From Silurus meridionalis (lineage: Eukaryota > Chordata > Actinopteri > Siluriformes > Siluridae), in the NCBI RefSeq assembly GCF_014805685.1, contig NC_060891.1, positions 4,402,501-4,466,500 on the forward strand: a DNA stretch of 64,000 nt, in the 5' to 3' direction. Position numbers and translations under genes: made by a program. Below are positions 33,737 to 46,079 of the stretch, one piece after another. How positions within the stretch are numbered: the first letter of the stretch is position 1; each line of letters begins with the position of its first letter. A model generated the notes under the pieces. That model worked only from the letters and a program-made list of their open reading frames with translations, had not been told where the DNA came from and searched no databases.

Positions 33737-33915
33737 TCATTCCTTTACATTTCCATTTAGGCAGACAGCCTTATCGAGAGTGACTTACAACCTTGCAGTT
33801 GAGGGGTAAAGGCCTTGCTCAAGGGCCCGGCAGTGGCAGCTTGGCGGTGCTGGGATTTGAACTTGTACCCTTCTGATAAAAATGCCTAATTTGCTAAGCT
33901 ACCTCCTCTCCATTT
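33737..33915 (-). mobile_element. tRNA-derived SINE (minus)
   Basis: The reverse strand starts gaggaggtagcttagcaaatt (A-box region) and has gggtacaagttcaaatcccagc (a good Pol III B box, GTTCAAATCC), then gggcccttgagcaaggccttta and ..gtaagtcactctcgataagg. The central block is shared with the plus-strand SINE at 27.0 kb. Confidence 0.8.
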
Positions 33916-33919
33916 AAAA

Positions 33920-34680
33920 TTAATGACTGGACCTCTCTTAGCTGGTTTAAAGGGATTCTTATCCAAATTGCATGTTTCAACTCTTTCCTTAGATATTAAA
34001 TAGAATTTAGATCATTAAACGCCACTCCAGAATACTCTACAGTTTAGTTCTTAGACATTCTTGGATGCTGTATTTTAGCTGTTTTGGTTATTATTTTTTA
34101 ATAGGACCCATGAGCTACGACTTTCCGTATGTTTCACTCCAGAACGGCTTGGTAGTCTTGAGATTCCATTGTTTCCTGCACTGATTCAAGGCTCCCCGTA
34201 CCTGCTTTGCAAAAATTTCATTTTTGCATTCAGCTGATGTACCTGGCTAAAAAGCTCCCAGAATATTATGGCTTTCAAATATGCATTTCAGCAGCATTCA
34301 GCAATACGATCCAAATATTTTTTTTCTTTGTAGCGGTACCAACACATTTGTCTATATCTTATATAAAGGAATCTGTCTAGAAAAGCACAGATATGTAAGA
34401 CATAGAGGCTCCGGAGGATGCTCTGATGCTTCATAAAGCATGATTTAATGCCAGACTGAAACTGTCGTTATCGGCAACCGCTCGTGTCGAGTTATTGACA
34501 GGATTTTTGTCACCACTGTGAAGGCTCACACTGAGCGAGTTGGGTGTAGTACTTTCAGTGGCGCTGCAGCTCCATCCTCTTTCTCAAGCTCACACACACA
34601 CACACACATTTTTTTTCACCTTTTTTTTTTTTGAAAGGTCAGGGCACTGAGTGGGTCTGTTTGAAGCATGCTCTTCCGCA
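33920..34680. other. Intergenic DNA, nothing recognised
   Basis: Includes a CA run with T runs at 34593-34633. No coding block. Confidence 0.3.
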
Positions 34681-34941
34681 CTATGCAGGAGGGATCGGCT
34701 CAGCAGGGAGACAGCGAACACACTTCGGCTTCTTCAGCAGCTTCTTCGCAGCCCCAAGTCGCTTCTTAAACACATCCCACAGTCGGTAATGTACAGAGAT
34801 GTACAGAACAGAGGGCAGAGAAAGAGTTAGGAGGCAGAGGATTACGCCATCGGACGACGAAAAGGTCGGAGACATGAAGGTCGCTAAGCTAGAAGTGATG
34901 AAATAAACCAATAAAACCCAATGACAAAAGAAGCAACCCAT
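34681..34941 (-). pseudogene. C-terminal fragment of a seven-transmembrane-like receptor
   Basis: An open frame of 86 codons ends with a stop at 34683-34681. It has two strongly hydrophobic segments (about residues 4-25 and 30-50) joined by a short polar loop SPTFSSSDG, a short stretch reading LPSVLYISVHYRLW, then a basic amphipathic segment (VFKKRLGAAKKLLKKPK) and a CVRC cysteine pair. That is the layout of transmembrane helices 6 and 7, helix 8 and a palmitoylatable tail of a G-protein-coupled receptor, though the helix 7 NPxxY motif is not present in standard form. Immediately upstream (34942 on) the frame runs into a reversed LINE tail and no helices 1-5 are seen, so it looks truncated. 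Alternatively, an acceptor-like ttcatcacttctag lies at 34903-34889 and it may be a true last exon. I do not recognise the family. Confidence 0.35.
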
Positions 34942-35065
34942 TCAATTCAATTAAATTTAGTTTGTACAGCTCTTTTAACAATGGGGATTTAAACACATCA
35001 GCTTTTCAATATAAATAACAAAGCTTTTCTGCATGGTTGTATAGACCTGACAGCATACTGTAGGT
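34942..35065 (-). mobile_element. CR1/L2-like LINE 3' tail copy (minus)
   Basis: The plus strand reads ttcaattcaattaaatttagtttgtacagctcttttaacaatgggg, the reverse of the LINE end ..caatgtccattgttaaaagagctatacaaat. It abuts the receptor-like fragment. Confidence 0.5.
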
Positions 35066-35334
35066 CTCATCATATTGTGCTACAGTGCCGATCTTATAGT
35101 TTATTACACTGTAGTGATACGATAAGTCCCAGATGGTGTGTGGAGGCAGGTGCAAATGCCTGGATTAGTATTTTGGGTGTACCACAGTCAAGCAAATCCA
35201 ATAAGACATAATGCTGGCTCAGGGACAGTTCATGCAAAAATGGAATGGAAAACCAGGTACAATCAAGAATCAAAAACCAAAAATGCAATCAACAAAGAAA
35301 AGAGTGATAAGTCAGCTCTTTAAAACCTGAGCAA
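35066..35334. other. Intergenic DNA, nothing recognised
   Basis: No receptor continuation and no recognised repeat. Confidence 0.3.
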
Positions 35335-35895
35335 AGCACTGGTGAAAGTAAGGTTCTTAATTGGTCGTGAACGCAGCAAGCTACCAATCAGGGTAGAGAA
35401 CGCTTTGTTTTGAACTTGTTCGCTTGGTGATATCAACTCAGCACCAACATACAGTTCAGGATCAGTTCAACAGCAAGCAGAACATTTTAAATGAAAGAAA
35501 TGATGGAAAAAACTCCTGACTCGAACCTGCCACAACATTCATGGCCTTGTTTACGCATATTTTTTCGAGTTCAAGTATTTGAATTGAAAGTTTTGATAAT
35601 TTTATTAGATATGAATCTGTTTGATGACACAGATTAACAGATTGCTGTGCTAAGAGTCTTTTTATATAAACTGCGTTTTGTGAGTCTTGTGACAAAAATG
35701 ATAATAGCCATAATAAATCATTGTACATTGGATACTTAAATACATTTGAAGGCAACTACACTTTTGTACGTTTACTCAAGTGATAGTTTAAAAGGAGCAC
35801 TTTTACTTTTAGTGGAGTAATATTGTACCTTGTGTATATAAAATATGTACTTTTACTCAAGTACATGGTTTGTGTACTTCGTCCACCGCTGGATA
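35335..35895. mobile_element. Rearranged copy of the CAGTGGTGGAC hAT family
   Basis: The segment aagctaccaatcagggtagaga..gttcaacagcaagcagaacattttaaatgaaag matches the middle of the element at 59156-59580. The right part (35750-35893), with tactcaagtacatggtttgtgtacttcgtccaccgctg, matches its right end. The left end is missing. Confidence 0.65.
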
Positions 35896-36485
35896 TAGAT
35901 TTTATTGTTGGGACGTGTAGTGTCTGGTGGCCATGTTTGTAAACTGTGGTGTGTTCTGGGAAGCAGAGTTCTCAGCTGCTGTTGAAGATTGTCTGGCAGA
36001 TACACTCAATGCAACTCATATAACTCTCAAACTACGATAACTACTAGTCGTTACCAATAAAAAAATCCCAACAAAGAGTGTATGTCCTGTTGTTTTGCTA
36101 TTCTGAAAGGCAAAATTCGAATGGGAATTTAGCAAAAACAAAGCGAATTTCATCACAAACCAAACAAGTGCTGTGAATCAAATTGCACTATTTTGGTTAG
36201 TACCATTATAGATATTCACTTTTAACTACTATGAACCATCCGTCTGTTTAGGTTTGAAGTCCGGTTAGTGTTTACTGGCTCTAACAGGACTTTAAACCTA
36301 CCAAAGTGTTTTGTGTTGAAATTATTTGCATTTTCAACACTTGTGGATTCTGTTTCAGGGGCAGTTCATGACAACACTCAAGATGATAATGGAAAGTTTT
36401 GACAGAGCTCACAATAACTCTTTTTTTTTTTTTAATGAATGAAATTTAATTTAATGAATGTTGCATTTACTTATCCTGCATAAGA
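35896..36485. other. Intergenic DNA, nothing recognised
   Basis: No supported feature. Confidence 0.3.
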
Positions 36486-36490
36486 TATGC

Positions 36491-36491
<1 letters not shown>

Positions 36492-36542
<51 letters not shown>
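36492..36542. repeat. (GT)n microsatellite
   Basis: About 24 GT units. Confidence 0.9.
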
Positions 36543-36543
<1 letters not shown>

Positions 36544-36544
36544 C

Positions 36545-39500
36545 ATGCACATGTGCAAAGTCATATATCAAGTTTAAACCAGGCCCTTCTGCTCTGTGTC
36601 ATGCTATATCACACCACCTGGCATGGATTAGTTTCCTGTAACAACACACCCTGTTCTGTTCTGTCCTGTTTCTTCGCTCGTGTATCATTTGAATCTGGAT
36701 GTGACAGGAAAAAAACCCAAAAGAAACCCAAATTCACATTTCGTTCGGATGATAAATCAGTGCAATGAATATTACTTTAGTTTGTAGTCGCTTATGCTAG
36801 TAAATGGTGTATCGATACAATACAACAGAAGGAAAAAACCTTTCTGGATGTTTTCGTGCCTGTACGTTGCTGATTCTACTGAAAGGTTGTTCAGAGGTTG
36901 ATAGGAGGTGGTAGAGACGCCGACTTCCATCGTCATGCTGATGAGTTAGTTTGTAGTAGAAATCCTCTAATAAAAACATTGACCCATGTAATTGATTTTA
37001 ATGGCAGTTCTGTGCCATCGTTCCCGCACTGGCTGGATGCCAGCCAGATGCCATCAGCAGCAACCCCCCCTCTCCATCCCTCCACCGCTAAGTATCAAGG
37101 GGATAGGGCAGAAGAATGCACTGGGGTGTGTGTTGTGGTGAGGGGGACGATTGTAGGGATGATGGGGTTGGGGGGAGGGAGGGGGGGGGAGGTTTGGGAG
37201 TGGTGCGAGCGCAGATGAGCGCCTGCCTCTGAAGTGGAAAGTAACAAGAATAGATTAGTGCGCTTGATAAACATGGTGCACAGCAGGCTCCAAAGGCAGC
37301 CAAGGGTACAACTGACCTTTTTGTTCACTGTCAGGGGCAGAAGGGAATGCTGTGATGAGGGGGTGGCAAGTACAAAAATGACCATCATTCGGAAGAATAC
37401 AGCGCACCTCCGCAGGACCACATTGTCTCACTCGGCAAAGACTCGCGCTAGGCTCAGTGAGGCGGTGTGGCTAAATGAGTGACCGCTGCTTTTGTTTCCT
37501 CCATTTTTCATTCTCAATTTCGGCTGGGAACACACACAGCGGATGGTGATATTATAGGTCTATTGTAGTCTTAAAGAAGCAGCATGGTGAGAGCTTCGTG
37601 GCATCTTGGATAGGTGGATGTCAAACCCTCTTGAGTTCCACAGTCTTGGCCGCTTTTAACTAAAGTGGAAGTGGCACCCACCTGGAAAGGAGAGCTTGTT
37701 TTTAAGTGCTTCGCACTGTTTGTGTCTTGTCGACCGCCGTTGCTTTTGTTATAGTTCCTGGCAGGGTGGTAAAAGACACACTTAAACGCACACTGAGCAA
37801 ATGAAGGGTAAGGCTAGTGCGCGCTTAACTGTGGGATAGTTTACATCTGCTAAGTACCCAGGGAGTGGCGGCCCAGTAATATTGACTTGGAGGTGAGAAA
37901 AAAAAAAAAAGGTTAGATTCTATTATTTCTCATCGATCAGTTCTCACGTCAAGCGGCAAAGGTGGAACAAACACTTCCAGTGGTCAATTTTACACGCTGA
38001 TAGAACAACAGCTTCTAATGACCTCCCACTGGCACCTGGTTTTGCCCCCACACTTTGGCAAGAATGCCATATGAACGATTCCAAAAGTAGCAGGAGAAGG
38101 TCAAAGTGACAATTCCCCCGTAATTAACAGCTCGTTTCGCTCACCAGCGGATGATTTCGGTACGACACGAAGCGTGAGGCTTTTGCTAAGTCTGGCAGTG
38201 CAACTTTAGTGTTTAATTTACCTTGCTTGATGTCTGCCAGATGTACAGGAACACAAATAGATTAGCCAGCCTTTAATGCTCATCTTGCAAATGAACACAT
38301 CTGTGACACATTTAAAACAAAAGCCTCGCCACCTCACCTCACCTCTTTCACTCTCTCTCGGTCTCTCATTCTCCCTCCCTCTCTCCTTGAAAACCATTGA
38401 GCTTTGTGAATTAAGGTTTCACCGAACACACATTCGAAACAATACCCACGTGGACCCAGATGAAAAACCGTGCTTAATTATATTAATTTACTGCATGGAC
38501 TAGTGAGAAGGCATCGGGGGAATGGCACATCAATGTCAGCGCAGTCTGACAGAAGGGGCCACTGCTGCAAGGCGCCTACGTCTCTCCCCTCTGACTGTCT
38601 CTCTCTCCTTATTCTGCTCCGTTACTCTGCACGCTTCGCCTTAGGATCGAACAGATGTTGTACTGAGAGGGCATAGAGACACAAGGCTTTGGTCCCCACA
38701 AGCAGGTGGCACCACAGGTTGCGATCCGAGCGCGCATACGCACTTTTGTTGAACAGACCTGCCTGAGGTTTTCTGCTCGATTTCACAGAAGGAGTGCAGG
38801 TCAGCTGTGTAACTGCAAGGCAGGTATGCGTCTGACAAGATTGCTTGCAAGATTACTTGTAGCACCAGTCCGACTAATGACTGAACTGGAGGAATGCCTG
38901 GAAGGCTGGAAAAATCGTAGCACAATGCAACGCTGCTTCTTACTGACTCTGAATGATAGACCGCAAGACAGGATGGAGGCTTTTTTTTGCTGCCTTGCAC
39001 TGAAAGAGCATTGAGAAACGTGAAACTCCTTTGACGTTTCTGCTTGAGTAAAAATGTAAAAATTTGCACTAAAAGTAGGTAAATAACAGATGCGGGTCAG
39101 TGTTCTATTCTCCTGCACGAGTTATATATTTAGTTACACACACAGTAAGAACGGCATGATTTCTTAGAGCAAAAACCTTCCTAAATTAAAATAATTTAAA
39201 ATAACGTACAGTTGCTTAGAAAAATTTACTTTAACACAGGAACAATGTAAAAATTTGACATTACCGTCCACCACTGGTAGGCGCTGATATATATTGGGAA
39301 TGGTAAGATTTACTGAATCGCATCTCTGCATTGGCATAAAAGTTAACAATGTGTTGCTTTGATTTTAAAAAGTGTGCATCGGATACAAGTTGGCAATTGT
39401 TTTTGCGATGCATCATTTTGAACATATTTGCATCGTTAAATACCTGATTTATGTATATATAATTATTTAAATGCACCATACTTTTATTATTTAGAATGTA

Positions 39501-40370
39501 ATCAATATTTTCTATGTAGATTGATTTCTCCTCGAATAAACTGTTTCTCGAGCGCGTTCTCTCGGCACCACTGCTGCTATGTGAATTATGACGTATGACA
39601 ACACTACGACCGAGACGGAGGCGTGTCCTGAGAGTCACATCGAAATATAGATTAACATGACAGAGGTAGAGCTGCGTCTTGCTTTAGACAGAACAGGAAC
39701 ACCACATCTGGTTTACTTAAAACTTAGAACTTAATTGCACATTTATCGTATTATATATTATAATTATTATCATTTGATAAATAGTTCAACAAACATTGGT
39801 TTAAAATAACACTAGTTTTCATACATAGTTTTATAAATACTAATTCACTGTCTTTAACACACAGTCATTGCAAGACATTTTGGAATGAAACTGCAGCCAT
39901 GAGGGGAATAACACCGGACTAGAAACTTGATGTAGTGAATGAAGTGAAGTGCTGGAGCGGCCAGGCTGACATTTGGAATGCAATATTCCCTAAATTATTA
40001 AACTACTGTGCCGTCATTATCATAGCGGTGCCGGGCCAATTCGTTTTCAAAGTGCACCAGATGTGCGTCCACAATTATTCCAGCAAGAACTCAGGTTCAG
40101 AAGTGCACTCGCACTCCCTAGTCTTGTTGGAACTGCAAATGTCTTCCATTTGAATTCCTGGCTGACCTTATCTCTTTTTGCTTTTACATTCCATTTCACA
40201 TGCGATTCTTTGCAACTGTTTTGAGGCCGGGCTTGGCACATGGATAAGGTGCAGGCATTTCGCAATAACCCCCCATCATGTTCATGATATTTCATTCAGA
40301 AATTCAACCAAACTGTCCAGTTAACATAAAACATGAGAATGAGGGTTAAAAATTTCACATATATTTTTTA
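36545..40370. other. 3.8-kb repeat-poor stretch
   Basis: No gene and few repeats. 36900-38700 is GC-balanced with a G-rich run (gggatgatggggttggggggagggaggggggggaggt, 37155-37190, potential G-quadruplex on the plus strand). Overlapping ORFs around 38641-39069 exist on both strands without domains. Around 39370-39620 there is GATGCATC-rich sequence resembling the patch at 11.8 kb, and gtccaccactgg at 39266 may be an end of the hAT family described at 49.7 kb. Confidence 0.35.
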
Positions 40371-40372
40371 CC

Positions 40373-40409
<37 letters not shown>
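40373..40409. repeat. (TA)n(CA)n microsatellite
   Basis: About 6 TA then 13 CA units, abutting the hAT end at 40410. Confidence 0.85.
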
Positions 40410-40965
40410 CAGTGGATGGCCGTGCATTTGGTACCTGGGCCTTCAGTAAGGACTTACCCGACTTAATCCATCTCTTAATACCAGCACTAACACATCGTGA
40501 TTATAGAAACCATCAATACAATACAAAAATGCAATATAACATCACATGGGATTATGGAGAGAGTCATTTCACATATGGAGGGTGAATACCATTTTACTAA
40601 ATCAAGAAACCCAGTCAAGACTCCAAACCTCTAAACTACCACCGCAACTGTGCCACGTGCATCATCTGGAGCAGTTCAGAATCAATATTTGTCTAATAAC
40701 ATGACAAATCTTTAAAAATGTAAATAAAATACAACCTACTCACCAGAGATGCATACTCATAATTTGCACCGCTCCTCAGAGGCTGTAAGCCAGTGGTACC
40801 GCTCGTATTCACTGGTCTGGAAGTGGTGAACAAACCCTTTCCCGGGCTGAGACACGCGAGTTAGCTTCGGGGTTGGCCGATCTCTCCTCACGATGTCTAG
40901 CTTTTCTTGAAAATGGATTTTTAAGTATGTCCGAGACCAAATCAATTTCTTTTCCTCCATCACCC
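40410..40965 (-). mobile_element. hAT-like element with TTF-type zinc-finger transposase fragment (minus)
   Basis: The minus strand at 40963-40757 encodes a 68-codon frame with VHHFQTSEYERYHWLTASEE, similar to the TTF/ZMYM zinc-finger start of fish hAT-derived proteins. The plus-strand left end cagtggatggccgtgcatttggtacctgggccttcagtaa is shared with the copy at 54.1 kb. A possible donor (CTG|GTGAGTAGG) follows the frame. The DDE and dimerisation domains are absent. Confidence 0.5.
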
Positions 40966-40972
40966 ATTGTGG

Positions 40973-41175
40973 GCATAAAAAAACTCACTGACTGACCTCA
41001 GCTACATCAGTACCTGATTTTTCACAACCTTGTAGCTGAAGGAATTAACTAATTTCCACCCCCTTAAAATTTTTTTTAAAAATCTAGTGGAACATCTTCC
41101 CAGAAGAATGAAGGGTATTATAATGGCAAATAAAGACTGAACGTGGACTAGGATGTTTAAAAAGAAAATTCCTTA
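40973..41175 (-). mobile_element. MITE fragment, orientation B
   Basis: Reads aactcactgactgacctcagctacatcagtacctga, tctagtggaacatcttcccagaagaatg and aataaagactgaacgtggac. The aacttttgtct end is lost. Confidence 0.6.
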
Positions 41176-41486
41176 ATAGCACGTTTATAGTGAGATGTCC
41201 GGGAAACTTTTATAGTTAAAATTTTTCATGCATTGCTACAGCAATTGTCTGCTTACGTTTTTGACATAAATCTAAATTCCCCCTAACATTCTCTTATTAA
41301 AATAACTATGAGCTGATGAGCTGTTTAGATTTTTTTTTGCCGACTTTGTGCCAGGGACTCTGTAGCATAAAGGACTTAAACAATGCTGGAAGGAGGAGTG
41401 AAGTTATGACACCAGTTTGGTTTTTCAAACAAACTTTTGTTAAAGGAGCAAACAAACCATGGAGCATTTGGGGAAAATCTTAATTT

Positions 41487-41517
<31 letters not shown>

Positions 41518-42130
41518 TTCATATTTAAATGTATATAAAAGAGTCTATTTCTAAAATGAATAATAGGTAAGACTGTAGATCGTATGAAACTGACTGGAGG
41601 ATCTGGATTGGTGAGAACAGAAGTGTATTTCGAGTTGTTTTAAAAGCAGAGCCGAAAGTCCTTGTTTTCTAAAGCCCTGTGAAGGGCTGAATTATATATT
41701 GTGATCTATAATGTACTGTCACTCTCACTAGGAAAGGTTGAGAACTTACTTTCTGCATGTGTGTGTATGTGTGTGTGTGTGTGCATGTGTTTTTTTCTCT
41801 CCCTGTGCAAATGCATTTCTTTTCACTGTGCTCTTTGCTTCCAATTAACTGAGTAGGCGTTTTAGCCCATAATTAGTATCTTCATTTCCTGTCTGAAGCT
41901 TCATTATCAATGCAGCAAATTTGCCCGCAGTAATAGCTTCTAGTACTTAACGATGCCATTATTCTTAATGATACTGTTTTTAGCTACAAAGGAATAATTA
42001 TTGTTCACTTCTGCTGGAAAAACGCATGCAGAGACAAACTGTTTGGATTTGTCCTGTCAGCTTGGTGTGTTCGAATATGCAATATTGGGTATGATCCTGT
42101 TTTTAACAGTGGAACAGAACCCGTGTACAA
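41176..42130. other. Intergenic DNA around the AATC repeat
   Basis: 41800-42000 is a unique-looking stretch without recognised repeats; a TG-rich patch lies at 41759-41790. No coding block. Confidence 0.3.
41489..41516. repeat. (AATC)n microsatellite
   Basis: About 7 AATC units. Confidence 0.85.
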
Positions 42131-42137
42131 ACACACA

Positions 42138-42154
42138 ATCTATCTATCTATCTA

Positions 42155-42206
<52 letters not shown>
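42138..42206. repeat. (CTAT)n(CTGT)n microsatellite
   Basis: Four CTAT units then about 12 CTGT units. Confidence 0.9.
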
Positions 42207-42209
42207 ATG

Positions 42210-44050
42210 ATCCTCTTTCTCTCTTTCTCCCTCCATCTATGTGTCTATCATTTACATTTCAGATGACATTTCCCATTCTGATAATTTAAGGTTCAAATCA
42301 ATATCTAGAAAAAATAAATATATATTATTTCTAAATGCCTTCGTCACAGAGATGAAAAGAAATATCACAATATGATCATATAATTTACTGTTTGACTGGC
42401 GTCTCTCAACCATTCATAAACATGCACAGAACGGATGTGGGGGCAGAGTGGTACCTGTCCCAGTGGGCCTGTGTTAACACATGCTATAAATAAACCTAAT
42501 TAATCTACAATTAATTAATTGAATTCATCTGAAAATAAAGAAACGAAACTAATAATAAATCAACAAAGTTAAATAGTGGATATTTTGTTGCATTGCTGAT
42601 GTACTGTATATGTGATTAGACTCTGTTCCACTTACACCAAATCTAACAAACAAAATATCTGGCTTAAAAACTAATCAAAATCTATCACTGACTTTTATTC
42701 TATGTATTGGTCCTGTGTATACTGTAGGTCTAGTTTTGTATGAATTTATGTACTTTCATGTACAGTAGTACATTAATTCTACAGGAACGTTTCATTTCAC
42801 TGTATACTGTAAGAAACATTTAATCATAAATTCATTAAATTGTAGAAATATGTGTAGGGTATCATTTAATATATACCTGTTAACTGTTATATAATTGTGC
42901 ATTCAAAATATTTTTAATATCTATTTCATAAAACATACATTACATTGCAATATATTGTAAAGGAAAGCAAATACTAGTAATAATCTGATACACTGAAACT
43001 GTTTAATTTATAAATCTATACAAGTCTGGCTAATTATTAGTCTCCCACCATTTCTATAAAAAACTGACAATTTTCACTTATCATTGACCTGGAAATTTTA
43101 ATTAAATGTATGTATGTATTTTAATGGAATTAATTTTATTGCTTCAACAATGTAGAATTTTACTAGAACATTAAAACATACTGTTCGTCCTTTAGTGGAT
43201 GAATTGATGGCACTTTGAGTAAAAACAATTTTTTTAAAGTTGCTTTAGTGATAATTGAGTATATTAGTATATATTTATTTAATACATTGTATAAGATTTG
43301 CTTATTTTCACTCATTGTTCTCTTGATTCACATTGTTCTTGTGTCTACTGCTGCCTTTGTGCGGTTACTACCTACTGTAAGTAAACATCATTGTTCAGAT
43401 TTGCTGTATTTATTACAGCTGTTACATTCAGATGAACCACATCTGGTCAAATATATATGGAAGCTAGCATGATTGTCTAATAAAATTAATGGGCTTTTGT
43501 ACATGTTTTGCATATGAGCCAGCATGTAGCATAAGTAAAAAGGAAATCTTTTACCACAAAAAAAGGACTTTTTGATGGTTTAATTGAAACGGCGATGCGC
43601 TTCGCCTCAGGTAGTGCACCACTGGCAACATGAAAAGGCTTTTTGAAAATGTCTTGTAATTTTCGGATGAAGCCCGAAAGTTTGCATGCAAATGAATAGA
43701 TGAATATGCATGTTCAACATCTTATAGCTTTTCCAAAAAAAAAAAAATTGTATTGCAACGAGACAAAAGTCTTTGTTGCCGATCCGCTCTGTTTCTACGC
43801 CAGGCCTATTTCTATCGCTCGGCTCAAGATATACAGCTTTCTTGTTTCTCGTGCTCACATCTTCAAACTTACACAGCAACCTTTGTTCTGTCATTAGAAG
43901 CACAGCACCTAGTGTCTGTTACTTTACACGATCCGATGTTCTCCTCTAATTAAACTTCCAACGATTCAGTTCTCGACATCCTTCTATCCTAGTGAACACG
44001 TCCTCCCTTGCTCTCCTCGGTCAATACGCTCAGGTCTTTCTTTATTTCAA
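42210..44050. other. AT-rich intergenic DNA
   Basis: 42240-43560 is strongly AT-rich with no recognised feature. 43560-44045 is unique and GC-balanced with no repeats. Confidence 0.3.
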
Positions 44051-44057
44051 ATTATTC

Positions 44058-44330
44058 CATCACAATGAATTACATTTATTTTTATTTGTATAGTGCTTTT
44101 AACAATGAACATCGTCTCAAAGCAGCTTTACACAGATAATGCGATGATAAAAAATGAATAAGATTGTCCACTATAAGTGTACGTTTGTCCCTAATGAGTG
44201 AGCCAGGAGCTAATTGTGGCAAGGAAAAACTCCCTGAGATGGCATGAGGAAGAAATCTTGAGAGGAACCAGACTCAAGAGGGAACTCATCCTCATCTGGG
44301 TGGCACAGAATGTCCATTTATTACATCTAA
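44058..44330 (-). mobile_element. CR1/L2-like LINE 3' tail copy (minus)
   Basis: The plus strand reads ttgtatagtgcttttaacaatgaac, atcgtctcaaagcagctttacac, ccctaatgagtgagccagga, aaaaactccctgagatggca, aggaaccagactcaagaggg and ctcatcctcatctgggtggc. It is a clean reverse copy of the blocks at 5.05 and 30.0 kb. Confidence 0.7.
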
Positions 44331-44738
44331 ATGATGTTGAGGTGTGCAGTGATGGTGATCAGATGCGAACTCTAGTTCTGTGTCATCAAATCCATCCTCA
44401 AAGCTACTGTCTGACTCCGCAATTTTATGGATCCCATACCATCCACAGCTGCACATACTTGTGTATTACCACATAATAGAATTTAGAAAATCCTAAATAC
44501 TATATCACCACCAAGGGTTCATTAAATTGTATGTTCTGTATGATGTACCTTGTGGAATAAGAATGCACCTTAAAGAAGTAGGTATGGGATTGGATTGGAT
44601 CAGAACTGATGGTGGAAAAGAAGAAATACTCATCCGGATTCAGTTTTATCTTGACCAAGGTCACTGCAGATCCAGGGCCTGTCCCAGGGACTTTGAGTAT
44701 GAGGGGGAAATCTCACCCTTAAAACAATGCCAATGGAT

Positions 44739-44739
<1 letters not shown>

Positions 44740-44790
<51 letters not shown>
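44740..44790. repeat. (CA)n microsatellite
   Basis: About 21 CA units after gcgcgcacac. Confidence 0.9.
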
Positions 44791-45286
44791 TCACAGCTGG
44801 GCCAATTTATTTCAGCCAATTCACCTACTGGCATGATTACTGGGAGTTGAAAGGTAACCAGAGAAAAGCAAAAGAAACCTACATGGACACAAGGAGAACC
44901 TGAAAATACTTTACAGGAGCAGTAGGCAGAAGGCAGGATCAAACCTGGCAACCCTCACCAATGCACCAAGGTACTGCTATTCAAAAAATGAAAATTCTGT
45001 AGAGAACCCGATTAGGGCAGCACGATGAGGGCAGTGTATTATAGACCACCAGCATTTTCATACACTCGCAGTGATCGATGTCACACTCAAGTCAAGGGAC
45101 TGTACAGGTAAAGAAAGAAAATGGACTGTACTGTATAGACTGAATATATTGTAGTGACTCCTGAAAACCAGCAGGGGGAGACATGTGCTGGATGCTGTTT
45201 AAGTACTAGTTACAGCCCATGAATCTCGCCTTTTGTTCATGTGTGTTTATGTGTTCATGTTTGATTATCTTCCAGGAATTGAAGTG

Positions 45287-45347
45287 CTCACTCACTCACT
45301 CACACACACACACACACGCACACACACACACGCACACACACATGCAC
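45287..45347. repeat. (CTCA)n/(CA)n microsatellite
   Basis: CTCA units followed by CA units interrupted by CG and TG variants. Confidence 0.85.
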
Positions 45348-45884
45348 ACAGACCATACTGTGATCAAAAAACCAAACAGGAAAATGGAGGACTATCACAA
45401 TAGCAAGACAAAATAATGAGGATAATTATACAGCTTAAAAAACTCCATCTTCAAATTGTTTCAAGAGCCATGAGTAGCAGGACAAATTTGCTAATAATAA
45501 TATTAATATAAATATTATTAATAATAATGATAATAATAATCACCATGATGTTCAAGATGTCCTTGCATAATGCAAGTAAGAAATAAAAGACACATAATCA
45601 TAAGCTCAGCAATAACCGCTCATATTTCCATCACACTCAGGCAGTATCCTGACGTGGAGGGTGTTGAACATAACCTTGCCTTTCCCCATGGGGGCATTTA
45701 GTGGGTTATGCTCCACCTGCTTAGATCCGACTTTGATTGTGGCATGTCTGTTGATGCCAGGCATTTGAGTATTTTAGAAACTTTCAATTAGACAAATGCC
45801 ACATGATATCCTGATTGGATTGGACAAACTGTACATACTGTACATACTGTACATACATACATACATACAGTGCCATGGAAAAGC
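45348..45884. other. Intergenic DNA with short repeats
   Basis: AAT-rich run at 45490-45540 and a TACATACTG/TACA cluster at 45828-45868. No coding signal. Confidence 0.3.
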
Positions 45885-46075
45885 AGGGACTGGATTTCTT
45901 GATAGAACTGAAGTCAAATATAGAGAAATACTGCAAAAGACCTGCTCCAGTGTGCTAGAAAATCTCCTGGAAGGTAATTCAGCAGGACAATGATTCTGAC
46001 CATGAGGACAGCATAACACTAAATGGCTCAAAAACTAAACAGTAAATATCCTACAATGGACACTTAAATTCCTGA
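45885..46075 (+). mobile_element. Tc1/mariner-like transposase remnant
   Basis: The plus strand encodes KYREILQKTCSSVLENL and then SAGQ/QQDND-SDHEDS..LNGSKT, matching the fish transposon stretch YREILQENLLQSAxxL...FQQDNDPKHTAK around the second catalytic aspartate. Frame breaks are present. Confidence 0.55.
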
Positions 46076-46079
46076 ACAC

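Noticed and set aside
38641..39118. Overlapping ORFs of 102-142 codons on both strands
   Set aside because: Three frames are open over the same DNA, none with a recognisable domain or splice-consistent ends; chance openness is likelier.
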